NCBI GenBank assembly: GCA_017407755.1
Contig: JAFQVY010000001.1
Coordinates: 1-64,000, forward strand
From: Clostridia bacterium
Lineage (GTDB): Bacteria > Bacillota > Clostridia > Oscillospirales > Acutalibacteraceae
Direction: 5' to 3'
Length of the DNA: 64,000 bases
The notes beneath the pieces were generated by a model. It searched no databases. It was not told where the DNA came from and saw only the letters and a list, made by a program, of their open reading frames with translations. Positions 17,793 to 27,136 of this stretch are shown here, piece by piece; the stretch's first letter is position 1; the number at the start of each line of letters is the position of its first letter. Made by a program: the position numbers and the translations under genes.

Positions 17793-17942
17793 TTACCAAC
17801 CAAAGGGATTATCTGTGGGCTTTTCAATATCTTCTTCAAAGCCACCCTCGCCGGTATCGTTTTGGCTAACTCTAACGTTTGCACAAATATCAAGAGTAAA
17901 CTTAAAAACTTCCATCTCAGGGGTTTCATATTTATGTTTCAT
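17793..17942 (-). CDS. 49-residue precursor-like peptide
   Basis: A small gene not obvious at normal length cut-offs. Its support is strong: perfect TTGACA/17/TATATT promoter, GGAGG site 10 bases before ATG, and a strong terminator 15 bases after TAA. The peptide begins MKHKYETPEMEVFKFTLDIC, contains VSQNDTGEGGFEED and ends KPTDNPFGW. It is acidic with one Cys (20), Ser26 and several Thr. The N-terminal part (YETPEMEVFKF) looks like a leader that a PqqD-like protein could grip; the Gly/Asp/Ser part would be the core. Position just upstream of a kinase, PqqD, ABC exporter and nucleotidyltransferase is that of a RiPP precursor. No lasso threading core (Gly/Ala/Ser/Cys at core 1 with Asp/Glu at 7-9) can be assigned with confidence. 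Confidence 0.75.
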   Translation of the reverse strand: MKHKYETPEMEVFKFTLDICANVRVSQNDTGEGGFEEDIEKPTDNPFGW

Positions 17943-17970
17943 ATCACAAACCTCCTCATCAAACATTATA

Positions 17971-17999
17971 AATATACATCAAAATCAACTAAATGTCAA
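17971..17999 (-). promoter_or_regulatory. Promoter of the small peptide gene
   Basis: TTGACA (17994-17999), 17-base spacer, TATATT (17971-17976) on the minus strand. It begins only a few bases after the stop of the upstream giant protein gene. Confidence 0.8.
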
Positions 18000-18002
18000 G
18001 CC

Positions 18003-21000
18003 TTAATTTTGGGCCACATTTTCAATTGACTCATCAAGAATATTCAATGTCTGGGGATTACTGTAGATAATTTTAACATTATCATTTTTATCTGTAATCT
18101 TGAGGTAGCCATAAACATTGTAATATTTCATCTGATTTGCAGGGGTATTATCAAAAGCGAATGTTTTAAGTACTCTGTTTTTATTTGTAGCATTTTCAGA
18201 AGCGTAAACATAAAGGAATGTTGCAAGTGTGCTGCCGTCCTCAACGCCCTTGCCGCTTGCATCAGCACCGTCAGCCTTATTTGTTAAGATTGCATCAAGC
18301 TTAGCCTTAGTAGCATCACTTATAGCGTCTACATCATAATAAGTATCATAATAGTCATTACGTGTATCTGCAGGGCCCTGAGTGTTAACCATTTCAAGAA
18401 CTACACCATAGTCAACCTCTAAGCCTGCTTCTTCAAGTGTCTTAATCTGAACAGGGGTGTTGTAGTTAACGTCATCCTTTAATGTCACATCATCAGATGT
18501 GTCATCAGTACCGTTAACGTCAATCTTATCACCTGTGAAGTGAGGAATCATATAGCTGAGAATATAGTCAACATAGATTGTGTCTATAGCGTTACCGCCA
18601 TTTGCATCAGTTGACTGCTCACGGCCATAGATAGGATCACCAAGAATAATCTGATAAATAAGCTCCTGATTATCTGTGTAAACAACTGTCATATCATCAG
18701 TTACAACAAGACCGAAGTAGTTACCGTAGTTAAGAAGCTTATCGGTGCCTTCATCGTAGCTACCGTCACCTTCCTTATCAAGGAACCATACGCCGCCTCT
18801 ATCTGTACAATACTTGTTAATATCCTTTGCATAAATATCAATAGGTGTATTGAAAGGAACTGTAATAGGCCCTGCGGGCGAACCGTTAGCAATAAGGTTA
18901 ACGGTGAATGTGCCCTCTTCTACTGCACGAACGTTGTAGCTGGTACCGGCAACGCTAATGTCGTTGTCATAGTCCTCAATTACCCAATTTACCTTTTTGT
19001 AAAGGTCATCTACATAAGGAGCATACTCTCTGATTTTATCAATGTCAGGCTTATAATTACTAAGCTCATCGCTTGTTGTAAGAGTATACTTAACAACGTA
19101 TCTCTGCTCCTGATTATAACGGTTGTTGTAGATGTAAGTAAGTGTTACCTCAGGTGTAATATGTACTACGTCTGAGTAAATTGTAAGGCTTGATGTGCCT
19201 TCCTTTACTGTGTAGGTAAAGGTAAATTCTTTTTCTACACCGGGCTCGTAATTATCCTCAATTACGTTTGTACCGATTTCCTCAAAGTTTACACCATAGG
19301 AATCGTTAGCCTGAATATACCATGCGTACACATAGTCACGGCTAAAGGTAGGCTTAGTCTTGATAGTAATTTCAAGCACATCGCCAACACTGATTTCACC
19401 CATACTCTGAGTATAATTACCGGCAAAATCATCTGTAATATCTACATTGGAATTTGTATATTTGTCGTAAATCTTTCTAATCTTTACGTCACGGGTAGAA
19501 TATGTTATATCGTTACCGAATACAGGAGGAGCGTAGGGGCTAATTGTCTGATCGTTAAAGTCAGTGTATGTGTAATAGAAGTTATTGACTGTGAATGTTC
19601 CTTCGGGATGCTCTTTAAATACTGCAACGTAAATCATATCAGAAGAAGCATCGATTTCGGAGTTGGAAAGCTCCACAATCAGAGGTGCTGCAGTTGTATC
19701 GATAGTATAAGTAGTACCGTCAGCACTCTTTTTAGCAAGATACCAACCAACAAAGTCGTTACCGTCTGCAACTCTTGCACTGATTACATGATTTTCTGAG
19801 CCGTGAGGTACTTCCTGAGTATGCTCACCATTGAAGTAAGCATTACCAACGTCCTCTACCTCGTTCTGTCCATAGTAGTAAGTTACTGTGCCATCATTAT
19901 TGAGGTAAGCAACCTCAGCGGAAATAGTAACGTTTGTGAAGCCGTACTTTGTACCGTACCACTCACCGTCGTAACGGCTGTTGCCATCTTTAGTAGTAAG
20001 AGAAGCGTAGTCTATTACAACAGGCTTGCCTACAAACTCGTCAGTTGTAAGGTCAATACCTCTTTCTGTCTTTAATTCTTCAAGATTAGTAAGCTCGTAG
20101 GTCTTACAAACACCGAGGCATTCACCGTTTGCATTATAAAGGTAAGCGTTTACGTAGAAGTCAGAACCGGAAAGGTTTGCCCAACCTGGACCGATACCAT
20201 CGGTATCAGGATCACAAGGACCGGTACGAACGATGTAAAGTGCAGGGTCAAGAGCTTTTTGCTCGTCTGTGAGAAGTGTGCGGGTAATATCAATCTGATT
20301 GCCGCTGAAATCTACGAAGGGATAGAAATTATAATCATTTGTATTAATGTCAATATCTTCATCCTTAGGCCAGTTTTCAACTCCATCAGACTCATTCAAC
20401 TCAAATACAACATTATCAAAGCCCTGATTTGTAAGTTCGATAAACTCGTAATAGTCATAAGCCTGGTATCTGGCTTCACTGTTAACGCCTTTGTTATTTC
20501 CGTAGTTATTAAAGGTAATACCGGTAATTACCTCAGCTGCATTATCCGGATTTGCAACCTCAACATAAGTGTAATACATTCCGGGGTTTAATCTGTCAGG
20601 GATCATCAGCTGACCTGTCCACTCACCAAACTGTCTGTAACCAGTTTGATTACCTGTCCATGTATAAGAAGCTAAGTAATTACCCCAAGTGGTGGAGTTT
20701 TCATCAAGCTTAGCGTAAACCTTAATAACCTGCTCGCGCTCTTCTTCGACAGTTGATTTGGTCTTAGCAATTGTATCTGCTCGGAAATAAACAGGAACTA
20801 CAACTGCATTAGTTGTACATGGTAAATAACCGATAAACAAATTAGTATTATCAGTATCCTGAGTTGCATCAATAAAGCCTGTGCCGTTAACAACCCAACC
20901 GAGAACAATATAATCAGAATCTGTTACGGTTGTGTTAATTTCAATAGTTGTACCACGGACAACGGTTGCTACGTAGTAGGGGCAAGTACCGTTGTTGTCA

Positions 21001-24000
21001 CCTATTTTACCATCAGTTTTTGTAGTATAAGTAACGTCATCGCCGAAATTAAATGTACCGAAATAACTGTTAGAACCATGAACAGCACCGTTTGAACCGG
21101 TGATTGTTACGTTGGGGTCAAAATCAAGTGCCTCATACTTAGCTACAAGATTTTCATAAGCTTCATTAATATCGTCCTGTGTAGATGCACCTGCACCTAA
21201 TACGCTTATGGCAGTTGTGTAAGCTGCTGTAAAGGCAGACCAAGAATTGGCTTCGTAACCGACTCCGTTAACGCCGTTATTATAAGCGTTTTTAATGAGT
21301 GTGTTGTTTACGGTATTGTTAAGCTCACGACGGTCTGTGGCACGGAAGTTGTTACCTGTAGAATCAAAATAAATCCAAACTTCTTCTTTGTCGAGCCACT
21401 GGTTACCGTCATAAAGTGCAGAAACGATGTCTATAGCGCTTGTCTGAGTGGGTTGGTTAGTGGCTGATACCGAAATATCATAGCCATAACACTGTCTATT
21501 TGTATTATAAGAATTATTATCGCTTACGATATATTTATCTTTACCGGTCTGATATGTACCGTGAGCTACATTTATCCGATACATGTCATTATAGTGCCAT
21601 TCTTTTGAGTACACGGTAAAGCCGTATGTTTGTAAGTTACTTAATGCAGAGGAAGGAATTTCCCATTTATAAAGGCCGTCACCTAACTTAGTACCAAAGC
21701 CAACAATAATGTCGTTTGCTGCACAATAATTAGAACAACCATTATTGGAGGAGCTATATTCTACACCGCTTGTATCTGTAGAACTAAGCTTATTTTTATA
21801 AGCATTGTTAGAAGAAGTTGTTACTGTAAGATACGGTGTATTTTTTCGTGCAAAATCACTGGAAAGCCAAGTGTCAGAGAACTGTACATAGATTACAGTG
21901 CCTGTGGTGGAATCCGACGTACCGGAAGAAAGCTGAGCTGTAATAGAATCAGTGAAGCCTGCGGTGAGTGTAAGCTCGCCGGGAGTGTACCAATTCTGTT
22001 CGCCGAATTGTACGAGAGTCTGAGTGCCGTCATATACCTCTTGAGTAGTTGTACCTTTAGACTCATTTACAGTAAGGTTTTTGAAGCCTGCATCAGAGTA
22101 GGTGTAAACCTTAATCTTACGAGAATCGGCGAAGTTTGCAATAACAGAAACTTCTGTGCCGTCGGTAAGAATCTGAACAGTAATTTCATTGCCCTGTTCG
22201 GTTACTGCATAATCAGTGTCCTTGGTGCCTGTGCTGTTAATTGTCCAATGTGTAAACTGATAGCCGGTTTCGGTTGCGGTAGCAGTGGCAGTAATTGTTT
22301 CGGGGTAAGTAAGGTTGTGGGTGCCGTTTTTGTCAACAGTACCACCCTCGGTTGCAAAAACATTTACCGTACCCTCGTTAGCTGCAAAGTTAGCTGTGAT
22401 TGTAAGGTCAGACTGAGGAACAAGTGAAGTAACAGCAAGTGTATCAGCAAAACCTACATTTGAATATGTGCCCGAAACTACCCAATTAACAAATCTGTAA
22501 CCCTCGTTGGCTGTAGCTGTTAAGTTAACCATATTGCCATAAATAACAGCATCATTAGCACCTGTAACTGTACCCATTGTGCTGTCGTTGGCAGATACGG
22601 TTACGTTGTATGTGGGAAGAGCTGAGTATAATACATTAACGTTAGTAGGTGTAGCAGTTACATTGTTAACGCTGAATTCTACACGTGTATTAGAATAATC
22701 GTTGGTGTAACTAACGTTATTAGCTTTGGAAATATAGTAGCCGATAGGTGCATCAATGATAAAATCTATGCTTGCACCATTTTCAACCTTATAGCTATGG
22801 GTAGTTCCGTTACCTTCTAAGCCTAAGTCCTCAAAGTCATGGTTAGCATCGGGGGTAGCTGTAATAACGCCAAGAGCTCCACCCTGATTAAGTCGTACAG
22901 TATGTGTTGTCTTTGCGGCGAAGGTGTGAGTAAGAGTAACGTCGCCTGTTACTGTGTAAGTGTTGCCGATTACTGAGCCTGTTGAGGCTGTCCAAGTGCC
23001 AACACTATAGAACTTATTGGGAGTTGCTGTGAGGGTAAGAACTGTGCCGTAGGGAACAGCGCTACCGTCGGGAACAACTGTGCCGTCGGCATAAGCTACA
23101 GATACAGTGCCGTTTTCACCGCTGTAGTTTACAGTGTAGGAACGGATTGTTTCGGTGTATGTAGCATAAACGCTAACATTATCTGTTACTTTTGTATTGC
23201 CTATAGCTGTGCCGTTTGCAAGTGTCCAACCACCAAAAGCATATTCATACTGTTCTGTACTTGCTTTTGTAGCAGAAGGCGCAGTAGCAGCACTGATTAA
23301 AGTGTCATAATATGCCTCAGCTGTACCAAGCACTGTAGTACGGTCTTCGTCGTAGTAAGTGATTGTGTAAGTGTTGGCTGTGTACTGAGCTGTGTAAGTT
23401 GTATCCTCAGTAATAGCACTGCCATAAGCATTGCCGTCAGCATCTACCCAACCTGTGAAGGTGTAGCCTTCACGTGTGGGAGTTGCACCACCATATGTAG
23501 GTGTTGTACCCTTATCAACCTCTACTTCGTAGAGCTTAGTGCCATTCCAATCATTAAAAGTCGCGGTTACTTTTGTTTCTACTTTTTCATAGCGAGCATA
23601 ATAAGTTGCAGCACTTCCGGAGTGTGCATAAGAATATGTTAACGCTGTACCTACTTGTGTGCCACTTGAATTATACCAACCTTTGAAAGTGTATCCTTCA
23701 TTTACTGTAGCAGTTAACTTAACTGTAGTACCTGCAGCAAGTGAGGCATATGTGGTATATGTGGAACCTAATGTAGTTGCAGCAGACCTAGATGCAGCTG
23801 TAGAGTTTGCAGAAAGATAATAACCTTCTACTTTTACGGTACCAGCGCTTGCATCATTAGAATAAGTTGAACCGCCAGATTCAGCAGAACGTACATAAAC
23901 TGTCTGATTCGAATTAAGGGAAGAATATGTAGTTCCTTTGTAATTAATACTGATAGAAGTGCCATTGGAGCTTGTGCTCGGAGTAACCAAATGACGCTTG

Positions 24001-24431
24001 GTATCACCATCCATATTGTAACCGGTAGTATATGCGGCAGTTCTGTGGGTTGCATTTGTAAGGTTAGAAGAACCCCAGTTGCCATCGCCCCACTTACTAG
24101 ATGTACCGATAACCGCATAATAAGTAGCATCGCTCCAATCGTGATAGGTAGAGCTACTTAAATTTACATAATATAAATTAGTATTTGCAATTTTTGACAT
24201 AGTATATGTTCTTGAAAAAGAACCATGACCAATTACAAACTGAATACAACTGTCCGTCCACTGTGTTTTTGTATTGTCAAAGTAGACGTAACCACCTGCA
24301 ACGGTATTTGCACCCACAGGTGCAAGCTCAACATTAGCGGCTAAGGTGCCTACAATGCCTGAGGAAAGGAGCATAAGCATTGAAAGAACCAAAGCTATGG
24401 TGCGCTTTGAAATTGATTTAATTTTATTCAT
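18003..24431 (-). CDS. Giant secreted multi-repeat protein
   Basis: A 2142-residue exported protein with a signal peptide (about 1-31). Residues about 35-270 form a module shared with the next gene upstream (NTVAGGYVYFDNTKTQWTDS). Its VYFDN-W pattern recalls starch-binding CBM26 modules; this is a guess. InlB-type B-repeats follow (ATPTREGYTFTGWVDADG) and divergent copies (NLTATANEGYRFVNWVVSG), then a FIVAR-like helical stretch (WSAFTAAYTTAISVL) near residue 1080 and long beta-rich regions. There is no dockerin, sortase signal or membrane helix at the C-terminus, so attachment must be non-covalent or by the repeats. AGGAGG precedes the ATG. It lies 31 bases after the dockerin paralogue and is probably co-transcribed. 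A role in binding polysaccharide or other cells is likely but unproven. Confidence 0.82.
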   Translation of the reverse strand: MNKIKSISKRTIALVLSMLMLLSSGIVGTLAANVELAPVGANTVAGGYVYFDNTKTQWTDSCIQFVIGHGSFSRTYTMSKIANTNLYYVNLSSSTYHDWSDATYYAVIGTSSKWGDGNWGSSNLTNATHRTAAYTTGYNMDGDTKRHLVTPSTSSNGTSISINYKGTTYSSLNSNQTVYVRSAESGGSTYSNDASAGTVKVEGYYLSANSTAASRSAATTLGSTYTTYASLAAGTTVKLTATVNEGYTFKGWYNSSGTQVGTALTYSYAHSGSAATYYARYEKVETKVTATFNDWNGTKLYEVEVDKGTTPTYGGATPTREGYTFTGWVDADGNAYGSAITEDTTYTAQYTANTYTITYYDEDRTTVLGTAEAYYDTLISAATAPSATKASTEQYEYAFGGWTLANGTAIGNTKVTDNVSVYATYTETIRSYTVNYSGENGTVSVAYADGTVVPDGSAVPYGTVLTLTATPNKFYSVGTWTASTGSVIGNTYTVTGDVTLTHTFAAKTTHTVRLNQGGALGVITATPDANHDFEDLGLEGNGTTHSYKVENGASIDFIIDAPIGYYISKANNVSYTNDYSNTRVEFSVNNVTATPTNVNVLYSALPTYNVTVSANDSTMGTVTGANDAVIYGNMVNLTATANEGYRFVNWVVSGTYSNVGFADTLAVTSLVPQSDLTITANFAANEGTVNVFATEGGTVDKNGTHNLTYPETITATATATETGYQFTHWTINSTGTKDTDYAVTEQGNEITVQILTDGTEVSVIANFADSRKIKVYTYSDAGFKNLTVNESKGTTTQEVYDGTQTLVQFGEQNWYTPGELTLTAGFTDSITAQLSSGTSDSTTGTVIYVQFSDTWLSSDFARKNTPYLTVTTSSNNAYKNKLSSTDTSGVEYSSSNNGCSNYCAANDIIVGFGTKLGDGLYKWEIPSSALSNLQTYGFTVYSKEWHYNDMYRINVAHGTYQTGKDKYIVSDNNSYNTNRQCYGYDISVSATNQPTQTSAIDIVSALYDGNQWLDKEEVWIYFDSTGNNFRATDRRELNNTVNNTLIKNAYNNGVNGVGYEANSWSAFTAAYTTAISVLGAGASTQDDINEAYENLVAKYEALDFDPNVTITGSNGAVHGSNSYFGTFNFGDDVTYTTKTDGKIGDNNGTCPYYVATVVRGTTIEINTTVTDSDYIVLGWVVNGTGFIDATQDTDNTNLFIGYLPCTTNAVVVPVYFRADTIAKTKSTVEEEREQVIKVYAKLDENSTTWGNYLASYTWTGNQTGYRQFGEWTGQLMIPDRLNPGMYYTYVEVANPDNAAEVITGITFNNYGNNKGVNSEARYQAYDYYEFIELTNQGFDNVVFELNESDGVENWPKDEDIDINTNDYNFYPFVDFSGNQIDITRTLLTDEQKALDPALYIVRTGPCDPDTDGIGPGWANLSGSDFYVNAYLYNANGECLGVCKTYELTNLEELKTERGIDLTTDEFVGKPVVIDYASLTTKDGNSRYDGEWYGTKYGFTNVTISAEVAYLNNDGTVTYYYGQNEVEDVGNAYFNGEHTQEVPHGSENHVISARVADGNDFVGWYLAKKSADGTTYTIDTTAAPLIVELSNSEIDASSDMIYVAVFKEHPEGTFTVNNFYYTYTDFNDQTISPYAPPVFGNDITYSTRDVKIRKIYDKYTNSNVDITDDFAGNYTQSMGEISVGDVLEITIKTKPTFSRDYVYAWYIQANDSYGVNFEEIGTNVIEDNYEPGVEKEFTFTYTVKEGTSSLTIYSDVVHITPEVTLTYIYNNRYNQEQRYVVKYTLTTSDELSNYKPDIDKIREYAPYVDDLYKKVNWVIEDYDNDISVAGTSYNVRAVEEGTFTVNLIANGSPAGPITVPFNTPIDIYAKDINKYCTDRGGVWFLDKEGDGSYDEGTDKLLNYGNYFGLVVTDDMTVVYTDNQELIYQIILGDPIYGREQSTDANGGNAIDTIYVDYILSYMIPHFTGDKIDVNGTDDTSDDVTLKDDVNYNTPVQIKTLEEAGLEVDYGVVLEMVNTQGPADTRNDYYDTYYDVDAISDATKAKLDAILTNKADGADASGKGVEDGSTLATFLYVYASENATNKNRVLKTFAFDNTPANQMKYYNVYGYLKITDKNDNVKIIYSNPQTLNILDESIENVAQN

Positions 24432-24462
24432 AGTAAATTACCTCCTATATCAGTATAGGAAA

Positions 24463-26805
24463 TCAAAGACCTGCAAGCTGCTTTTGGATAGCAGTTGCAT
24501 CTTTGATTGTAACAGAGCCGTCGCCGTTTACGTCGGAAACTGTGGTTGAGAGGGTTGAGGGGTCAACCATCTTTGCAAGGCTCTTCTGAATGTATGTAGC
24601 ATCCTTGATGTTTATGTCGCCGTCGCAGTTAGCATCGCCGTAGTCTGCAAAGCTGTAGTTAAGAGCAACTTCAGCAAGTGCATCAGTGTCGACATCATAA
24701 ATCATATTAACAGCGGACTCTGTCCAGTTTCTTTGTTCCTCTGTTAAATTAGAGATGTTAGAGAGGATACTTGAACCACCGTTGAGGTTTTCCAAAGCAA
24801 GGTAATAATAGTAGTAACCGTCATCACCCTGAACAAAGTCTCCCTCACCTGCTGATACTGTGTAAGAAGCGTTGTAGAAATAAACGCGGTTTGCTTTAAC
24901 TGCGAATACGATATTTGTGCCAAAGTCTACATCTGCAGCAGTTTCATAGCAATACCAAGAGTAAGTTGCTGTATCAGAAGCGTTAGGTATTGACTGGATA
25001 GCTGTGTATTTTGTAAGCTCTACAGCGTTGCCGTCAACAGTTGCATTGGGCAGGTAGCCGTATGTATCGGAGCATTTGAAGAAAATCTTAACGGGATAGG
25101 TACCTAAGTCAAGAGTGATAGTAACTTTAACTGTGTCAGTAACAGAGGCACCGCCGGAAGCTGTAACTGTAACTGTATAGGTTACGTCTGCGGGGTTATT
25201 TGAAACAACAGTAAACACGCCGTCTGTGGTCTCTAAGTTACTGCCGTCAGAGCCTATGAGTATGTAGGTAAGTGTTTCGCCCTCAGGAGCAAACATAACG
25301 TTAGCAGTTATTGTAAAATCTCTGTCTTCCATAGCAGATTTTGGAGCATCAAGGGTAACAGAGAACTCTTTAGCCATAACGGTTAAAGTTACTACATTAG
25401 TGTCTACAGTTACGTCATTAAAATCTCCGCTGAGAGTAACAGTAACATAGTATGTAGTTTCGCCAACTACGTCAGCAGGAAGTGTAAATACGCCTGTTGT
25501 GTTGGCGTCTTCAACAACTGTGCCGTCAGCTTTCTTTAATGTATATGTTGCAGCACTGTACTGATCGCTGTTGTCTGTAACGGTTAATGTAAAGTTGCCG
25601 TCACCGACAAAAAGGGTATCTGTATCTACAGACAAGGAAGCCGTGAATTCGTCTCGAATGCTATAGGTAACTTCACCAGAGGTTTCTGTTACACCGTCTA
25701 CAGAAACCTGAACTGAGAATTTATAGTTCATATTAGCTACAGTAGGAGTGAAGGTGATAACCTTATTTGTTTTGTCGACTGTATACTCACCTTGGTACTC
25801 TGTACCGTTAAGCAAAAGCTTAACATCGGGCTCAGTTGAATTACCTGTCACGCTGTAAGAATAACTAATGGTAGAAGGTGTACCTACTACTGATTCAGTA
25901 CCCTTAGTAGCTGTGACGTTTGTGATGGAGACATCCGGCTCTGACTTTTTGAAAAGAGCATAATATGTCTTATTATGTTCCTGAACATTATAGGAAAGAG
26001 TTGGGTTTGTTCTACCGCTGATACCACTTTCGCTTGAAGTTGTTGACCAACCTACAAAATCATATCCATCAGCAGGTGTTGCTGTGAATGTGACCGTTGA
26101 AGCACGGGCAAAATTATAACTTAATGTACCAGCCGAAGTATAAGCAGTACCAGAATAAGTACTATTAGGGTCACTTAAGTAATAACCTGTGCCCGTTACA
26201 GTACCTGCTGAGGACAGCGCAGAGTAAGAGGTTGAACCATACTCGGCTCCATATACTTTAACTACCTGTGTATGGTTGAGGTTATTCGCAACAGACTCCT
26301 GATAAGAAATACTGATAGTAGTACCGTTGGAATTGCTTAAAGGTACAACCAAATGATGCTTTGTATCGACATCCATATTATATGCAGTAGTATATGCGGC
26401 AGTGTAATGGGTAGCATTCTTCAAGTTATCAGGTCCCCAATTGCCATCGCCAAAAACTGAAGAGTTACCAATAACAGCGTAGTAAGTAGCATCGCCCCAA
26501 TCGTGGTATGTATAATCGCTTAAATTTACATAATATAAGTTAGTGTTGGAAATCTTGGTCATAGTATATGAACGAGAAAAACTATTATGACCAATAATAA
26601 ACTGAATCTTACTATCCGTCCATCCTGTTGTGGAGTTATCGAAATAAACGTGACCACCCGCAACAGTGTTTGCGCCTGTCTCGGCGAGTTCTACTTCAGC
26701 CGCTGAGGCGGAAGTTATGCCGACAATGCCAAGAGAGAATACCATAATTACAACCAGTAACATTGATAATGCTCTTTTAGCAAAGCTTTTTGTAAGAGTA
26801 TTCAT
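24463..26805 (-). CDS. Secreted repeat protein with dockerin
   Basis: A 780-residue exported protein. Signal peptide (about 1-36), then the same N-terminal module as the giant neighbour (NTVAGGHVYFDNSTTGWTDS; the two are similar through about residue 270). Then several Ig-like beta domains (EFSVTLDAPKSAMEDRDFTI) and a final type I dockerin at 717-780. Its two calcium loops are regular (GDANCDGDINIKDATYIQ and SDVNGDGSVTIKDATAIQ). It should dock to a cohesin scaffold and present the N-terminal module. It is preceded by a consensus promoter and a 155-base structured leader, and followed by the giant gene after 31 bases. No catalytic domain is seen. Confidence 0.85.
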   Translation of the reverse strand: MNTLTKSFAKRALSMLLVVIMVFSLGIVGITSASAAEVELAETGANTVAGGHVYFDNSTTGWTDSKIQFIIGHNSFSRSYTMTKISNTNLYYVNLSDYTYHDWGDATYYAVIGNSSVFGDGNWGPDNLKNATHYTAAYTTAYNMDVDTKHHLVVPLSNSNGTTISISYQESVANNLNHTQVVKVYGAEYGSTSYSALSSAGTVTGTGYYLSDPNSTYSGTAYTSAGTLSYNFARASTVTFTATPADGYDFVGWSTTSSESGISGRTNPTLSYNVQEHNKTYYALFKKSEPDVSITNVTATKGTESVVGTPSTISYSYSVTGNSTEPDVKLLLNGTEYQGEYTVDKTNKVITFTPTVANMNYKFSVQVSVDGVTETSGEVTYSIRDEFTASLSVDTDTLFVGDGNFTLTVTDNSDQYSAATYTLKKADGTVVEDANTTGVFTLPADVVGETTYYVTVTLSGDFNDVTVDTNVVTLTVMAKEFSVTLDAPKSAMEDRDFTITANVMFAPEGETLTYILIGSDGSNLETTDGVFTVVSNNPADVTYTVTVTASGGASVTDTVKVTITLDLGTYPVKIFFKCSDTYGYLPNATVDGNAVELTKYTAIQSIPNASDTATYSWYCYETAADVDFGTNIVFAVKANRVYFYNASYTVSAGEGDFVQGDDGYYYYYLALENLNGGSSILSNISNLTEEQRNWTESAVNMIYDVDTDALAEVALNYSFADYGDANCDGDINIKDATYIQKSLAKMVDPSTLSTTVSDVNGDGSVTIKDATAIQKQLAGL

Positions 26806-26964
26806 AAATAAAAACCTCCTAATTTTTTATTCGTGCTAAGGTTAAGGCTTGGTACCAAAGGCGTGGACGCCGACTGACCTTCAACGCTGTGACTATATGT
26901 TGTGTTGTTAGGCAAAACATATACCACAAATGCCTAAAGGGTACACTACCCCACCTAATTTTAC
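26806..26964 (-). ncRNA. Structured 5' leader RNA with pseudoknot potential (unassigned)
   Basis: The transcript from the promoter at 26971-26999 has about 155 bases before the ATG. On the RNA, UGUGGUAUAUGUU (26916-26928) pairs with AACAUAUAGUCACA (26888-26901) with one bulge. The loop between them holds UGCCUAA (26908-26914), which pairs with UUAGGCA (26931-26937) just upstream, so an H-type pseudoknot is possible. Further 3' are a GGCGU/ACGCC hairpin and an outer GUUGAAGG/CCUUAAC pairing. I recognise no known riboswitch class. It ends before an AGGAGG site, where it could control translation. Confidence 0.5.
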
Positions 26965-26970
26965 CATTAT

Positions 26971-26999
26971 ATTATAGCGAAAGCTTAGTAAAAAATCAA
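26971..26999 (-). promoter_or_regulatory. Promoter of the dockerin/giant protein operon
   Basis: TTGATT (26994-26999), 17-base spacer, TATAAT (26971-26976) on the minus strand. Confidence 0.7.
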
Positions 27000-27103
27000 C
27001 AATAATTTTCCTAATTTTTAATTTTTGTTTGTTTTAACAATTTAGAAGTTGTAATTTAGTGAATAAGACGATTTATAATATTTTTAAAGAAAAAAACAAA
27101 AAA

Positions 27104-27124
27104 CCCGAAGCATAAAGCTTCGGG
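27104..27124 (-). terminator. Terminator of the rpsF-ssb-rpsR operon
   Basis: Stem CCCGAAGC/GCTTCGGG with a 5-base loop, followed by TTTTTTG on the minus strand, 12 bases after the rpsR stop. Confidence 0.85.
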
Positions 27125-27136
27125 CAAATGTACGTA

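Noticed and set aside
11837..17942. Cassette as a complete lasso peptide cluster
   Set aside because: No transglutaminase-like leader protease and no asparagine-synthetase-like cyclase are encoded in the window.
26806..26964. Leader as a c-di-GMP, c-di-AMP, lysine or THF riboswitch
   Set aside because: None of the conserved core segments I know for these classes could be found; left as unassigned structured RNA.
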